A stretch of 64,000 nucleotides of DNA from NCBI RefSeq assembly GCF_000382705.1, contig NZ_ARQE01000010.1, forward strand, positions 150,660 to 214,659. The letters are read 5' to 3'. Positions 36,148 through 44,774 of this stretch are shown here, in pieces. Made by a program: the position numbers and the translations under genes. The stretch is from Aureimonas ureilytica DSM 18598 = NBRC 106430. Lineage in GTDB: Bacteria > Pseudomonadota > Alphaproteobacteria > Rhizobiales > Rhizobiaceae. Each line of letters begins with the position of its first letter. The first letter of the stretch is position 1. The notes beneath the pieces were generated by a model, which was given only the letters and a program-made list of their open reading frames with translations, made no database searches and was not told where the DNA came from.

Positions 36148-37677
36148 TCAATGGGCGGCGATGCAGGCGGCCATGAGGGCGTCCTGATCGATGTTCGGGG
36201 ACGTGAACTCCTCCTGGAGCGCGCCGTCGCGCAGCACCAGGACGCGGTCGCAGACCTGCGGGAGTTCCTCGATCTCGCTGGACACGAAGACGATGCTGCG
36301 TCCCTCGCTCGCGAGCTGGCGGATGATGGCGTAGATCTGGGCCTTGGCCTCCACGTCGACGCCGCGTGTCGGCTCGTCGAGAAGGAGGATGCGGCTGTCG
36401 GCATGCACCCAGCGGCCGATCACGACCTTCTGCTGGTTGCCGCCCGAAAGCGTGCCGATCGGCGTATCGGTGCGCGCCGCCTTGACGTGGAGCCGCTCGA
36501 TCACGGCTCTCGTCGCCTCGCGCATGCGGCGGGCCGACAGGATTCCGCCGCGGCTGACGGCGGAGAAGTCGGTCGCGAGCGTGTTCTCGTCGACGCCGAG
36601 AAGCGGCACGATGCCCTCGTCCTTGCGGTTCTCCGGCGTGTAGCCGAAGCCGCGGCGCTTCATGTCCTGGTAGGACGGACGACCGACGTCGGCGCCGTCG
36701 ACCTGGATCCGGCCCGCGTTCGGCGGGCGCACGCCCATGACGCTCTGAAGAAGCTCGGTGCGCCCGGCGCCCAGCAGGCCGGCGATGCCGAGCACCTCGC
36801 CTTGGCGCAACCGGAAGGAGACCGAGGCGAGCTTGGGCGCCAGCGCCAGATCCGAGACCTCGAGGACGACGGGATCGCGCACCGCCGACACGAGCGCGGC
36901 GCCCCGCTCGGCCTCGGCGCCCAGCATCAGGCGCACGATCTCGCGGGTGTCGGCGCCGGCGAGCGCGACCGTATCGATGATGCGTCCGTCGCGGATGATC
37001 GTCGCCGATCGCGCGATGCGCCGGATCTCGTTCATGCGGTGGCTGACATAGATCACGCCGATGCCGCGCTCGGCGACGCGGCGCACCGCCTCGATGACCT
37101 TGTCGGCCTCGGCGGCGGCGAGCGAGCTCGTCGGCTCGTCGAGGATCACGAGCTTCGGGTTGCCCAGAAGCACGCGGGCGATCTCGACGAGCTGGCGCTC
37201 GGCCGGGCTCAGCCCCTCGACGAGGCGCGTGGCCGGAAGATCGAGGCCGAGAAGACGAAGCGCCTCTTCGGCCTCGGCGCGCATGCGGGCGTGGTTCACG
37301 ACGCCGCCGCTTGTCGGCCAGCGGCCGAGAAAGAGGTTCTCGGCGATCGACATGCCGGGAACGAGGCTGAGTTCCTGATAGACGACGCGCACGCCGCGCC
37401 CGAAGGCTTCGGCCGCGCGAAGCGATCCGGCCTGGCCGAGCGGCGCGCCGGCGACGGAGACTTCGCCGGTGTCCGGCGTTTCCGCGCCGGTCAGCATGCG
37501 GATCAGGGTCGATTTTCCGGCCCCGTTCTTGCCGAGGAGCGCTCGGACTTCGCCCGGCTCGACGGAGAAGCTCGCATCGTCCAGCGCCAGGACGCCGGGA
37601 TAACGCTTGGTGCAATGGACGAGCGAGGCGACGGGCGTGACGCCGCCGGCGGAATGGGCGTGGCTGGTCGAGGCCAT
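36148..37677 (-). CDS. Sugar ABC transporter ATP-binding protein, CUT2 (two NBDs)
   Basis: The 509 residues carry two NBDs. The first has Walker A GKNGAGKST, signature LSPAERQLVEIA and Walker B LVILDEPTSS. The second has the degenerate GLLGAGRTE, signature LSGGNQQKV and Walker B ILLLDEPTRGVDVE. The start at 37677 adds a short N-terminal HAHSAGG before the ATPase core. It is 76 bases after the binding-protein gene, with a strong hairpin in between. Confidence 0.92.
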   Translation of the reverse strand: MASTSHAHSAGGVTPVASLVHCTKRYPGVLALDDASFSVEPGEVRALLGKNGAGKSTLIRMLTGAETPDTGEVSVAGAPLGQAGSLRAAEAFGRGVRVVYQELSLVPGMSIAENLFLGRWPTSGGVVNHARMRAEAEEALRLLGLDLPATRLVEGLSPAERQLVEIARVLLGNPKLVILDEPTSSLAAAEADKVIEAVRRVAERGIGVIYVSHRMNEIRRIARSATIIRDGRIIDTVALAGADTREIVRLMLGAEAERGAALVSAVRDPVVLEVSDLALAPKLASVSFRLRQGEVLGIAGLLGAGRTELLQSVMGVRPPNAGRIQVDGADVGRPSYQDMKRRGFGYTPENRKDEGIVPLLGVDENTLATDFSAVSRGGILSARRMREATRAVIERLHVKAARTDTPIGTLSGGNQQKVVIGRWVHADSRILLLDEPTRGVDVEAKAQIYAIIRQLASEGRSIVFVSSEIEELPQVCDRVLVLRDGALQEEFTSPNIDQDALMAACIAAH

Positions 37678-37710
37678 GGGCCGCTCTTTCGGATCGTGCG
37701 TTCCAAAAAC

Positions 37711-37736
37711 GCCGGCGGCGACGGGACGCCGCCGGC
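37711..37736 (-). terminator. Strong intercistronic hairpin with T-run after the sugar-binding protein
   Basis: GCCGGCGGCG and CGCCGCCGGC form a perfect 10-bp stem with a 6-base loop. On the minus strand it is followed by GTTTTTGG. This has the full form of an intrinsic terminator but sits inside the operon, so it probably attenuates transcription into the ATPase gene. Confidence 0.75.
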
Positions 37737-37753
37737 AGATGGCGCGGCTCCGC

Positions 37754-38731
37754 TTACGGGATGCCGTCCTTGTGGGCCTCGAGCCAGGCCTTGCCGTCCT
37801 CGGCCGAGGCGTAGACGTCGATCTCGTAGGGCACCTTGATGTCGGCCGGGGCATCGCCCTCGATCGTCTTCACGGCCTGCGCCATGGCCAGCTTGCCGAG
37901 GCCCTGGCCGGAGATGTCGACCACCGCCTTGATGACGTCGAACTGCGCCAGCTCCTGGGCGATCTCGGTGGTCATGTCACCGCCGAAGACCACGACCTTG
38001 CCGACGCGGTTCTGGCTGCGCACCGCGCGCGCCGCGCCGAGCGTCGCACCGCCGGCCTCGCCGAAGAAGGCGTCGATCTCGGGGTTGGAGGAGAGCATGG
38101 TGCTGGCCACGGATACGGCCTTGTCGAGGATCGCGCCTTCCTGGTTGGCGACGATCTCGGCGCCCGGCACCTTGGCCTTCAGCGCCTCCTCGAAACCCTT
38201 GCGGCGGGTCACGCAGACCTCGACGAACTCGCAGTTGAGGACGGCGATCTTGGGCGCCGTCATGTTGGCGGCGATGAAGTAGTCGGCCGCCTTGTCGCCG
38301 AGCTTGTGGCCGAAGTCGTAGGGGTCGCCGACCGCGTAGGCCGAGACGTATTCCTTCATGTCGGCGTCGTTCAGGCAGGTGTTGTAGCACACGACCGGAA
38401 TGCCGGCGTCATGGGCGCGGCGGATGGCCCGGTAGGAGCCGTCGGCGGAAACGGGCGAGACGATGATGGCCTGCACGCCCGAGGAGATGAGCGAGTCGAT
38501 GAAGGAGGATTCCTTCGACACGTCGCCCTGCGCGTTGGTCTCGATGACCTCCAGCTTGCGCCCGGCGTCGTCGGCGGCGGTCTGGATGCCCTTGCGCACG
38601 CCCGCATAGAAGCCCTGCGCGTCCATGTAGATCGCGCCGACCTTAATGTCCTTGTCCTGCGCCGAGGCGGGGGCGGCGCACATGAGGGTGGCGCCCGCCA
38701 AGGCGAGCGTCAATCGTCCGAAGCTTGTCAT
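37754..38731 (-). CDS. Sugar ABC transporter substrate-binding protein (ribose/galactose family)
   Basis: The start at 38731 (GGGAGAG upstream) gives 325 residues with a Sec signal peptide ending PASAQ. The mature chain is a peripla_BP_4-type fold: IKVGAIYMDAQGFYAGVRKGIQ, VQAIIVSPVSADGSYRAI, VVCYNTCLND and FFGEAGGATLGAARAV. It has several cysteines that may pair. It heads the importer operon and is divergent from a GntR regulator. Confidence 0.9.
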   Translation of the reverse strand: MTSFGRLTLALAGATLMCAAPASAQDKDIKVGAIYMDAQGFYAGVRKGIQTAADDAGRKLEVIETNAQGDVSKESSFIDSLISSGVQAIIVSPVSADGSYRAIRRAHDAGIPVVCYNTCLNDADMKEYVSAYAVGDPYDFGHKLGDKAADYFIAANMTAPKIAVLNCEFVEVCVTRRKGFEEALKAKVPGAEIVANQEGAILDKAVSVASTMLSSNPEIDAFFGEAGGATLGAARAVRSQNRVGKVVVFGGDMTTEIAQELAQFDVIKAVVDISGQGLGKLAMAQAVKTIEGDAPADIKVPYEIDVYASAEDGKAWLEAHKDGIP

Positions 38732-38972
38732 CGATCTCTCCCAACCGACGGTTCCGCTGCCACCTCCGGCAAGTCGGCCTCCCGTTCGGTCATTTTCGTA
38801 GCGGGCTCCCAAATCGCTGTCAATTCATCCTACAAATTTTCAGCCGACGGTCATCGGAAGCACCTGCCGGGCGAGAATCCCCTCCGAAACCCACGCAGCG
38901 AAGGACCTCGCCCCCTCAATCGATCAGCCTTTCCCGTGCATTTCGCCTGTACGGCCATCCGCGCATGGTCTA

Positions 38973-38982
38973 ATTGTACGAT
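38973..38982. promoter_or_regulatory. Candidate GntR half-palindromic operator
   Basis: ATTGTACGAT is palindromic at 8 of 10 positions and lies in the divergent region between the sugar-binding protein and the GntR gene, 35 bases before the latter. The spacing suits autoregulation by a FadR-type GntR. Evidence is the dyad only; the rest of 38732-39016 shows AT-richer promoter-like DNA. Confidence 0.35.
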
Positions 38983-39016
38983 CTATGAGCATGGTCGTTG
39001 TCTGGAGGGGTGGCGA

Positions 39017-39805
39017 GTGAACCAGATCGCACCAGTGCCGCGGGTCGGCGAGGAGACGGGGGGCGGGCGTCGGCGGGTCCGCAAGGGCCTGTTGCAGCGC
39101 CTGGTGGACGAGATCGTCTCCGGGCAGTTCCCGGAAGGCGGGACGCTTCCCAACGAAACCGAGCTCGCCGAGCGGTTTCAGGTCAGCCGCACCGCCCTGC
39201 GGGAGGCCATGCAGCATATGGGCGCGCAAGGGCTGCTGCGATCGCGCACGCGGGCCGGCACCATCGTGATGCCGCAGGAGAACTGGAACTATCTCGATCC
39301 GCAGATCCTCGAAGCGGCCTTGCGCTACAGGACGGACGACCGCTTCTACCTGTCCCTCCTGGATGCGCGGCGCCTTCTGGAGCCCGCGGCGGCGGCGCTT
39401 GCGGCCGCGAGCGCCGACGAGGAGGCCCGCGAGGCGATCCGCGTCGCGCTCGACGCCATGGTCGAGGCGAACGACCGGGACGGCGAGGCCTGGAGCCGCG
39501 CCGATCTCGCCTTCCATACCGCCATCATCAATGCCAGCGAGAACTGGGTCTACCAGCAGTTCGTCTCGGCGATCCGCGCCGCCCTCTTGTCGAGCTTCCG
39601 CCTGACGAACCGCGCGAGCCAGTCGCACGAGGACGCGATCCGCATGCATCGGGACGTCTGGGATGCGATCGACATGCGCCGCCCCGATGCGGCGCGCGGT
39701 GCCATGGAGCGTCTGATCGATCTGGCCCGCAGCGAGATCGCCGACGCCTTGCGGGTTGCCCGCTCGGACGCTCTCGTCGCCAGGGCGGATGAGGCTTATA
39801 GCTGA
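39017..39805 (+). CDS. FadR-type GntR regulator of the second sugar importer
   Basis: The GTG at 39017, behind GGAGGGG, gives 262 residues. A GntR winged helix (GGTLPNETELAERFQVSRTALREAMQHMGAQGLL) is followed by an FCD domain with ADLAFHTAIINAS and AIRMHRDVWDAI. It closely resembles the regulator at 25150-25881 in layout, so the two sugar operons have paralogous controls. It is divergent from the binding-protein gene. Confidence 0.9.
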   Translation: MNQIAPVPRVGEETGGGRRRVRKGLLQRLVDEIVSGQFPEGGTLPNETELAERFQVSRTALREAMQHMGAQGLLRSRTRAGTIVMPQENWNYLDPQILEAALRYRTDDRFYLSLLDARRLLEPAAAALAAASADEEAREAIRVALDAMVEANDRDGEAWSRADLAFHTAIINASENWVYQQFVSAIRAALLSSFRLTNRASQSHEDAIRMHRDVWDAIDMRRPDAARGAMERLIDLARSEIADALRVARSDALVARADEAYS

Positions 39806-40046
39806 GCATTCGAGCTTGCCCGTCGTCGCGCATGGATGGCGGAGGAAGGGGGCCGCTGTGCTCTTCGGTCCGGCAAGGCGGGCGACGCGCCGGTGCGGCA
39901 CGCCCCTCCCCCCGCCTTCGCTCGGCGCCCTCTAGCTCCGATATCGACAAGACGCGTGTGTTCGGGATCGGTTTCGGGGGCAGGTGAATGTTGCGGTCGA
40001 TGCGGGCCCGTCGGGGCCTGCGCATCGATCGCGCCATGCCCGCGTT

Positions 40047-41390
40047 TCAGCCTCCAGGCGCTGCCGCCGGGACGGAACCCGGCCGAACTGGAGCGCATCG
40101 CGAGCCCGCGCCCGAGGAGGTCGCGCCACGGCCTCCCGCACCCTGTCGGGCAAGGGCTTGCCCTGCCCGTTCCTCGTCGTCTTGCACGGACTTCAGGGCA
40201 TCGAACTCATGAATCCAGCCGAACTCGACAGGGAAGCGGCCGACCCTCACGTTGCGCGCGGCAATGTCGTCGTCGTCGGTGAGGTGAAGCGCGTCGTTCG
40301 TCGCCGCGGCGCTGCGCTGGATGATGCGCGTGCGGCTGCGGCGGAGAGCGCCGAAGCGCTCGAGGGTGCGATCGAGATCGGTCAGACCGCGCCGCGAGAT
40401 CAGCTCGGCCAGGACGACGGCGTCCTCGATCGTCGTGTTGGCCCCTTGCCCGTGATGGGGCAGCATGGCGTGGGCCGCGTCGCCGAGGATCACCGCGCGG
40501 CCGCGATGCGACCTCGTCAGCGGACGTGTCGTGAACAGGCCCCAGCGCAGGCCGAACGGCTCCTGCCCGACCATCTCGACCACGGCCGGGTCCCAGCCCG
40601 CGAACGCGGCGAGGCTCTCGCCCTTTTCGACGGGGATCGTCCAGCGTTGCGGGTCGGGCCACTCGGCCGGCCCCTCGACCACGGCGAAGAAGTTCACGTC
40701 CTTGCCGTCGGGGCCGATGGCGTAGTGCAGGAGGTGCGCGTCGGGACCCATCCAGAACTGGATCGCCTGAGGGTCCGGCAGTGTCGGGAGGGAGGACGCG
40801 GGGATGATGCCCCTGAACGCGCTCGTGCCCGAATAGCGCACGACGTCACGGCCAGCCACGTGCTCCCGGACCCTGGACCGGACCCCATCGGCTCCGACAA
40901 CGAGGTCGGCCTCCACGCTGTCGCCGTCCTCGAAATCGAGCCGCATGCCATTCGCTCCGTCCGCAACGGACGAAACGCGCTTGCCGAAATGGATGCCGTC
41001 GGCGCCGAACGTGCTCCCCAGAACCATCTGGAGGTCGGCGCGATGGATGCCGAAATAGGGAGCGCCGAAGCGGTCCCGATAGGCCCGGCCGTTCCGGACA
41101 GGGAATGCGGCGATCCGTTCCCGGTCGAGCCAGCCCCGATAGATCAGCTCCGTCGGCTCGGTCGAGGCGGCCTCGACGCCTGGCAGGCAGCCGAGCCTTT
41201 CGAGTTCGCGCGTGGCGTTGGCGGACAGGGCGACCGCCGCGCCGATCTCGGCGAGCTTCGGGGCCTGCTCGTAGACGGTCGCGTCGATGCCGCGTCGGCG
41301 CAGGGCGATGGCAAGCGTCAGGCCTCCGATCCCCGCGCCCACGATCGCGATCCTCGGCTCGCGTCCACCGTTCGTCGGGCGTCCATCCAT
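40047..41390 (-). CDS. FAD-dependent aromatic hydroxylase, salicylate/6-hydroxynicotinate monooxygenase-like
   Basis: This single-component flavin monooxygenase has the FAD loop RIAIVGAGIGGLTLAIAL, the DG motif VVGADGVRSRVRE, and the second FAD motif RGRAVILGDAAHAMLPHHGQGANTTIEDAVVLA. The ATG at 41390 with AAGGA upstream gives 447 residues. The core ends near residue 395; the last 40-odd residues are a low-complexity Gly/Ala/Pro/Arg tail, unusual for the family. It ends the ABC-pcaD operon. If it is a salicylate 1-hydroxylase it would feed catechol to CatA; substrate is inferred. Confidence 0.85.
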   Translation of the reverse strand: MDGRPTNGGREPRIAIVGAGIGGLTLAIALRRRGIDATVYEQAPKLAEIGAAVALSANATRELERLGCLPGVEAASTEPTELIYRGWLDRERIAAFPVRNGRAYRDRFGAPYFGIHRADLQMVLGSTFGADGIHFGKRVSSVADGANGMRLDFEDGDSVEADLVVGADGVRSRVREHVAGRDVVRYSGTSAFRGIIPASSLPTLPDPQAIQFWMGPDAHLLHYAIGPDGKDVNFFAVVEGPAEWPDPQRWTIPVEKGESLAAFAGWDPAVVEMVGQEPFGLRWGLFTTRPLTRSHRGRAVILGDAAHAMLPHHGQGANTTIEDAVVLAELISRRGLTDLDRTLERFGALRRSRTRIIQRSAAATNDALHLTDDDDIAARNVRVGRFPVEFGWIHEFDALKSVQDDEERAGQALARQGAGGRGATSSGAGSRCAPVRPGSVPAAAPGG

Positions 41391-41450
41391 CGCGTCGTCC
41401 TTTCGGGTCGGGGGTCGGTCAACGGGCCGGGCATGGTCCGGCACTGGGGT

Positions 41451-42266
41451 TCAGGCAACGGCAGCAGCCCGGCCTTCGCGGTCGGCGGCTCCGCAGACGG
41501 AGCGAAGGTGCTCGGCCACCTCGCCGGGGCGCTCGATCGCGATGAGGTGGGCTGCGGGCGACATGAGGGTCCAACCGGACCCGCGGATGGCCTCGTGCAG
41601 CTCTCGCACCATCGCCGGAGGGGTCGCGGGATCGTCCTGCCCCGCGACGACGCTCGTTGGGACGGCGATGGTCCCCAGCCTCTCCCTTAGGTCGGCGGAG
41701 GCGATCGCCTCGCAGGCGGCGGCGTAGCCCATCGGATCGAGGGAACGCAGCTCCCGTCCGGCCGCCGACACCCGGCCGGGGTCCCGTGCGGCGAAGCCCG
41801 GCGTGAACCAGCGCTCGAGGGACTGCGCCTCGACCGAGGCCATTCCGTCGCGCCGGACGAGGTCGGCCCTGTCCCGCCACCTTTCGGGCGGGGGCATGAG
41901 CGCGGCGGTGGCCAGGAGCGTCAGCGACCGCAGGCGCTCCGGGTAACGCGAGGCCAATGCCTGCCCGACCATGCCGCCGAGCGAAAGCCCCGCGAAATGA
42001 GCCGTCGCGATCCCGAGATTGTCCAGGATGGCGATGGCGTCGTCGGCGAGATCGTCCATGTCCCAGGAGGCCGACGCCATTCTCGACGAGCCGTGGCCGC
42101 GCGTGTCGTAGCGCACGCACCGGTGGTCGACGGCAAGATCGTCGACCACGGCGTCCCACATGCGGTGGGTCGTGCCGAGGGAGTTCGAAAACAGGATCGC
42201 GGGCCGTTCCGGCGATCCGGCTTCGGTGACGAAGAGCGTGGCGCCGGGCGTGCGTACGAAGGGCAA
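41451..42266 (-). CDS. pcaD: 3-oxoadipate enol-lactonase-like alpha/beta hydrolase
   Basis: This enzyme hydrolyses beta-ketoadipate enol-lactone to beta-ketoadipate, the step after CatC. The fold shows ILFSNSLGTTHRMWDAVV (oxyanion region), RYDTRGHGSS, the nucleophile elbow HFAGLSLGGMVGQAL, the acid in VAGQDDPATPP and the histidine in SPAAHLIAIERP, all typical of PcaD. No ATG fits. A TTG at 42266, with GGAG eight bases ahead and four bases after the LivF stop, gives 271 residues. Confidence 0.85.
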   Translation of the reverse strand: MPFVRTPGATLFVTEAGSPERPAILFSNSLGTTHRMWDAVVDDLAVDHRCVRYDTRGHGSSRMASASWDMDDLADDAIAILDNLGIATAHFAGLSLGGMVGQALASRYPERLRSLTLLATAALMPPPERWRDRADLVRRDGMASVEAQSLERWFTPGFAARDPGRVSAAGRELRSLDPMGYAAACEAIASADLRERLGTIAVPTSVVAGQDDPATPPAMVRELHEAIRGSGWTLMSPAAHLIAIERPGEVAEHLRSVCGAADREGRAAAVA

Positions 42267-42270
42267 GGCG

Positions 42271-42981
42271 TCAGACTCCGAGATGCTTTTCGAGGACCGC
42301 CGGGGCGGCGGCGAGTTCCACGGGAGTGCCGTCGAAGACGATCTCGCCCTTCGACATGATGAGCATCCTGTCGGACACGGCGCCGAGCGAGCGGTGATCC
42401 TTGTCGACGACGATCGTCGCGATCCCCTCCTCGCGGATGATCCCAAGCGTCTTCCAGATCTCCTGCGCGACCAGCGGCGCGAGACCTTCGGTCGCCTCGT
42501 CGAGGACGATGAGGTCCGGATTGGTCATCAGCGCCCGGCCGATCGAGAGCATCTGCTGCTCCCCGCCCGATAGCTGGTGCCCGCCGTTGGCGCGGCGCTG
42601 GTGGAGGCGCGGGAAGACCTCGAAGACGCGCTCGATGGTCCATCGCCGGGAGCCCGTCACGCCGGCCCGCGCGGCCATGACGAGGTTCTCGACGACCGAA
42701 AGGGAGCCGAAGACGCCTCGCCCTTCCGGGACATAGGCCATGCCGCGGCGCGCGATGTCCTCGGGCTTCGCCCTCGTCGTCTCGATTCCGGCGAACGAGA
42801 TCGATCCGCGACGGTCCGCCAGAAGGCCGACGATCGACTTCAGGAGCGTCGTCTTCCCCATTCCGTTGCGACCGATGAGGGCGACCTGCTCGCCCGGCCG
42901 AATGGAGAGATCGACACCGTGAAGCACCTCGCTGGCTCCGTAGAAGCCCTTCAGGTCGCGGATGGTGAGAAGCGCGCTCAT
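42271..42981 (-). CDS. livF: Branched-chain-type ABC transporter ATPase, LivF
   Basis: The 236-residue ATPase has Walker A GRNGMGKTTLL, signature QLSGGEQQM, Walker B LIVLDEATEGLAP and the LivF-type N-terminus LLTIRDLKGFYGASEVLHGVDL. It overlaps livG by four bases (ATGA). It belongs to an HAAT importer whose operon ends with aromatic-degradation enzymes, so the likely cargo is an aromatic acid rather than leucine. Confidence 0.93.
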   Translation of the reverse strand: MSALLTIRDLKGFYGASEVLHGVDLSIRPGEQVALIGRNGMGKTTLLKSIVGLLADRRGSISFAGIETTRAKPEDIARRGMAYVPEGRGVFGSLSVVENLVMAARAGVTGSRRWTIERVFEVFPRLHQRRANGGHQLSGGEQQMLSIGRALMTNPDLIVLDEATEGLAPLVAQEIWKTLGIIREEGIATIVVDKDHRSLGAVSDRMLIMSKGEIVFDGTPVELAAAPAVLEKHLGV

Positions 42982-43739
42982 GCTGCGACACCGTGTTCGT
43001 GGCCGAGATAGGCGGCGCGGACCGCCGGGTGGTTCCGGACCTCCTCCGGATCGCCCGATCCGATCACCTTCCCGTCCGCCATGACGGTCAGGCGGTCGGC
43101 CAGGGCGAAGACCGCGTCCATGTCGTGCTCCACGAGGACGACAGCCCGGTCGGCCTTGAGCTTGAGGACGATGGAGATGACACGCTGGGCCTCCGCGTGG
43201 CCCATGCCCGCGAGCGGCTCGTCGAGGAGGATCACGGTCGGCGCGGTGGCGAGCACCATGGCGATCTCGAGCTGGCGCTGTTCGCCGTGGCTCATGTCGC
43301 GCGCGATCGTGTCGATCCGCGAGGTGAGCCCGACCTCCGCGATGGCGTCCTCGGCCCTGGCGTTCACGCCTTGGTTCGCCGTCGCGGCTCCGAACATCCT
43401 CAGAGGATGTCCGGCCCGGGCCTGGGCGGCGAGCCGGACATTCTCGAACACGGTCGATCCCGGGAAGATCATCGTCTTCTGGTAGGACCGCGCAATGCCG
43501 GCCATGGCCCGCGCATCCGGCGCGAGCCCGGTCACGTCGCGCCCCGAAAGCGCGATCGTGCCGGAGGTGACCTTGGTGTCCCCCGAAAGGAGGTTCACGA
43601 GCGTCGACTTGCCGGCGCCGTTCGGGCCGATCACGGCGTGGATCTCTCCCCGCCGCACCGCGAGGCTGACGTCCGACACGGCATGCAGCCCGCCATATCG
43701 CTTCGACAATTGCCTGGCTTCGAGCAGGACGTCATCCAT
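42978..43739 (-). CDS. livG: Branched-chain-type ABC transporter ATPase, LivG
   Basis: The 253 residues have Walker A GPNGAGKSTLVNLLSG, signature MSHGEQRQLEIAM, Walker B VILLDEPLAGM and the LivG-type ITGLAPD-like segment DVTGLAPDARAMAGIARSYQ. It overlaps livM by eight bases and livF by four, so the genes are translationally coupled. Confidence 0.93.
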   Translation of the reverse strand: MDDVLLEARQLSKRYGGLHAVSDVSLAVRRGEIHAVIGPNGAGKSTLVNLLSGDTKVTSGTIALSGRDVTGLAPDARAMAGIARSYQKTMIFPGSTVFENVRLAAQARAGHPLRMFGAATANQGVNARAEDAIAEVGLTSRIDTIARDMSHGEQRQLEIAMVLATAPTVILLDEPLAGMGHAEAQRVISIVLKLKADRAVVLVEHDMDAVFALADRLTVMADGKVIGSGDPEEVRNHPAVRAAYLGHEHGVAA

Positions 43740-44763
43740 GGCTGGCCACTCCCTTCACCGCGTCCGCCGAAACGGGGACGTCGTTTCCGACCGCCGTCGC
43801 GGACCGCCTGACGGCACGCTCCGGCATGACCATCGCCAGGAGATGCTGGAGGCCGCCGGGCAGGAGAAGCACGATCGCGATGACGACCAGCCCCTTCGCC
43901 AGACGCCAGTTCTCGATGGACGCCTTCAGGACCTCCTCGAGGCCGAGCAGCGCGAAGGCGCCGGCGATCGGTCCGAGGATCGACGTCATGCCGCCGAGCA
44001 CGACCATGACGAGGACCGTCGCCGAGGCGTGCCATCCCAGCATCTGCGGCGCGACGAAGCCGAACTGGGCCGCGGAAAAATAGCCGGCGACCGACGCGAG
44101 CATGGCCGACACGACGAAGGCGACGAGGCGGATGCGAAAGACGGGGAACCCGAGCGAACGCGCCCGCTGCTCGTTGTCGCGCGAGGCCTGAAGGGCGCGG
44201 CCGAAGGGCGAGGACACGAGGGTGCGCACCAGGAGGGCCGCCGCGAGCAACAGGCCGAAGGCGACGTAGTAGAAGGTCCGCGCGTTTGCGAGGTCGAGGA
44301 GGCTCGCTCCGCCCAGGACGAGTTCCGGCGGGTAGTAGATGTAGAGGCCGTCGGACCCGCCGCCGATTTTCGTGTCGTGGAAGAGGTAGAAGAGCATCTC
44401 CCCGAAGGCCAGCGTCACCATGATGAAATAGATGCCGCGCGTGCGCAACGAGAGGGCGCCGATCACGGCGGCGGCGACGGCGACCACGGCCATGGCGGCC
44501 GGCAGCGACCACCACAGGGTCGCCCCCGCGTCCTCCGGGGACAGGAAGCCCAGCATGTAGCCGGCCAGCCCGAAGAAGGCCGCGTGGCACATGCTGACGA
44601 GGCCGCCATAGCCGACGACGATGCTCAGGGAGAGCGCGAAGACCGCCATGAGCATCGCCTTCGAGGCGAACTGGACGTAGTAGGACGCCGCCAGGAGCGG
44701 CAGGAGGGCCGCGGCGAGGACCAGGGCGCCGACGACGGCGAAGCGGAGCTGTGAGCTTTTCAC
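43732..44763 (-). CDS. livM: Branched-chain-type ABC transporter permease, LivM
   Basis: The 343-residue permease shows about eight to ten TM segments and the LivM motifs ALSLSIVVGYGGLVSMCHAAFFGLAGY, TRGIYFIMVTLAFGEMLFY and VVLGGMTSILGPIAGAFALLGLEEVL. The start is a GTG at 44763 behind GGAGGGATAC; there is no suitable ATG. It lies 11 bases after livH. Confidence 0.9.
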   Translation of the reverse strand: MKSSQLRFAVVGALVLAAALLPLLAASYYVQFASKAMLMAVFALSLSIVVGYGGLVSMCHAAFFGLAGYMLGFLSPEDAGATLWWSLPAAMAVVAVAAAVIGALSLRTRGIYFIMVTLAFGEMLFYLFHDTKIGGGSDGLYIYYPPELVLGGASLLDLANARTFYYVAFGLLLAAALLVRTLVSSPFGRALQASRDNEQRARSLGFPVFRIRLVAFVVSAMLASVAGYFSAAQFGFVAPQMLGWHASATVLVMVVLGGMTSILGPIAGAFALLGLEEVLKASIENWRLAKGLVVIAIVLLLPGGLQHLLAMVMPERAVRRSATAVGNDVPVSADAVKGVASHG

Positions 44764-44774
44764 CGTATCCCTCC

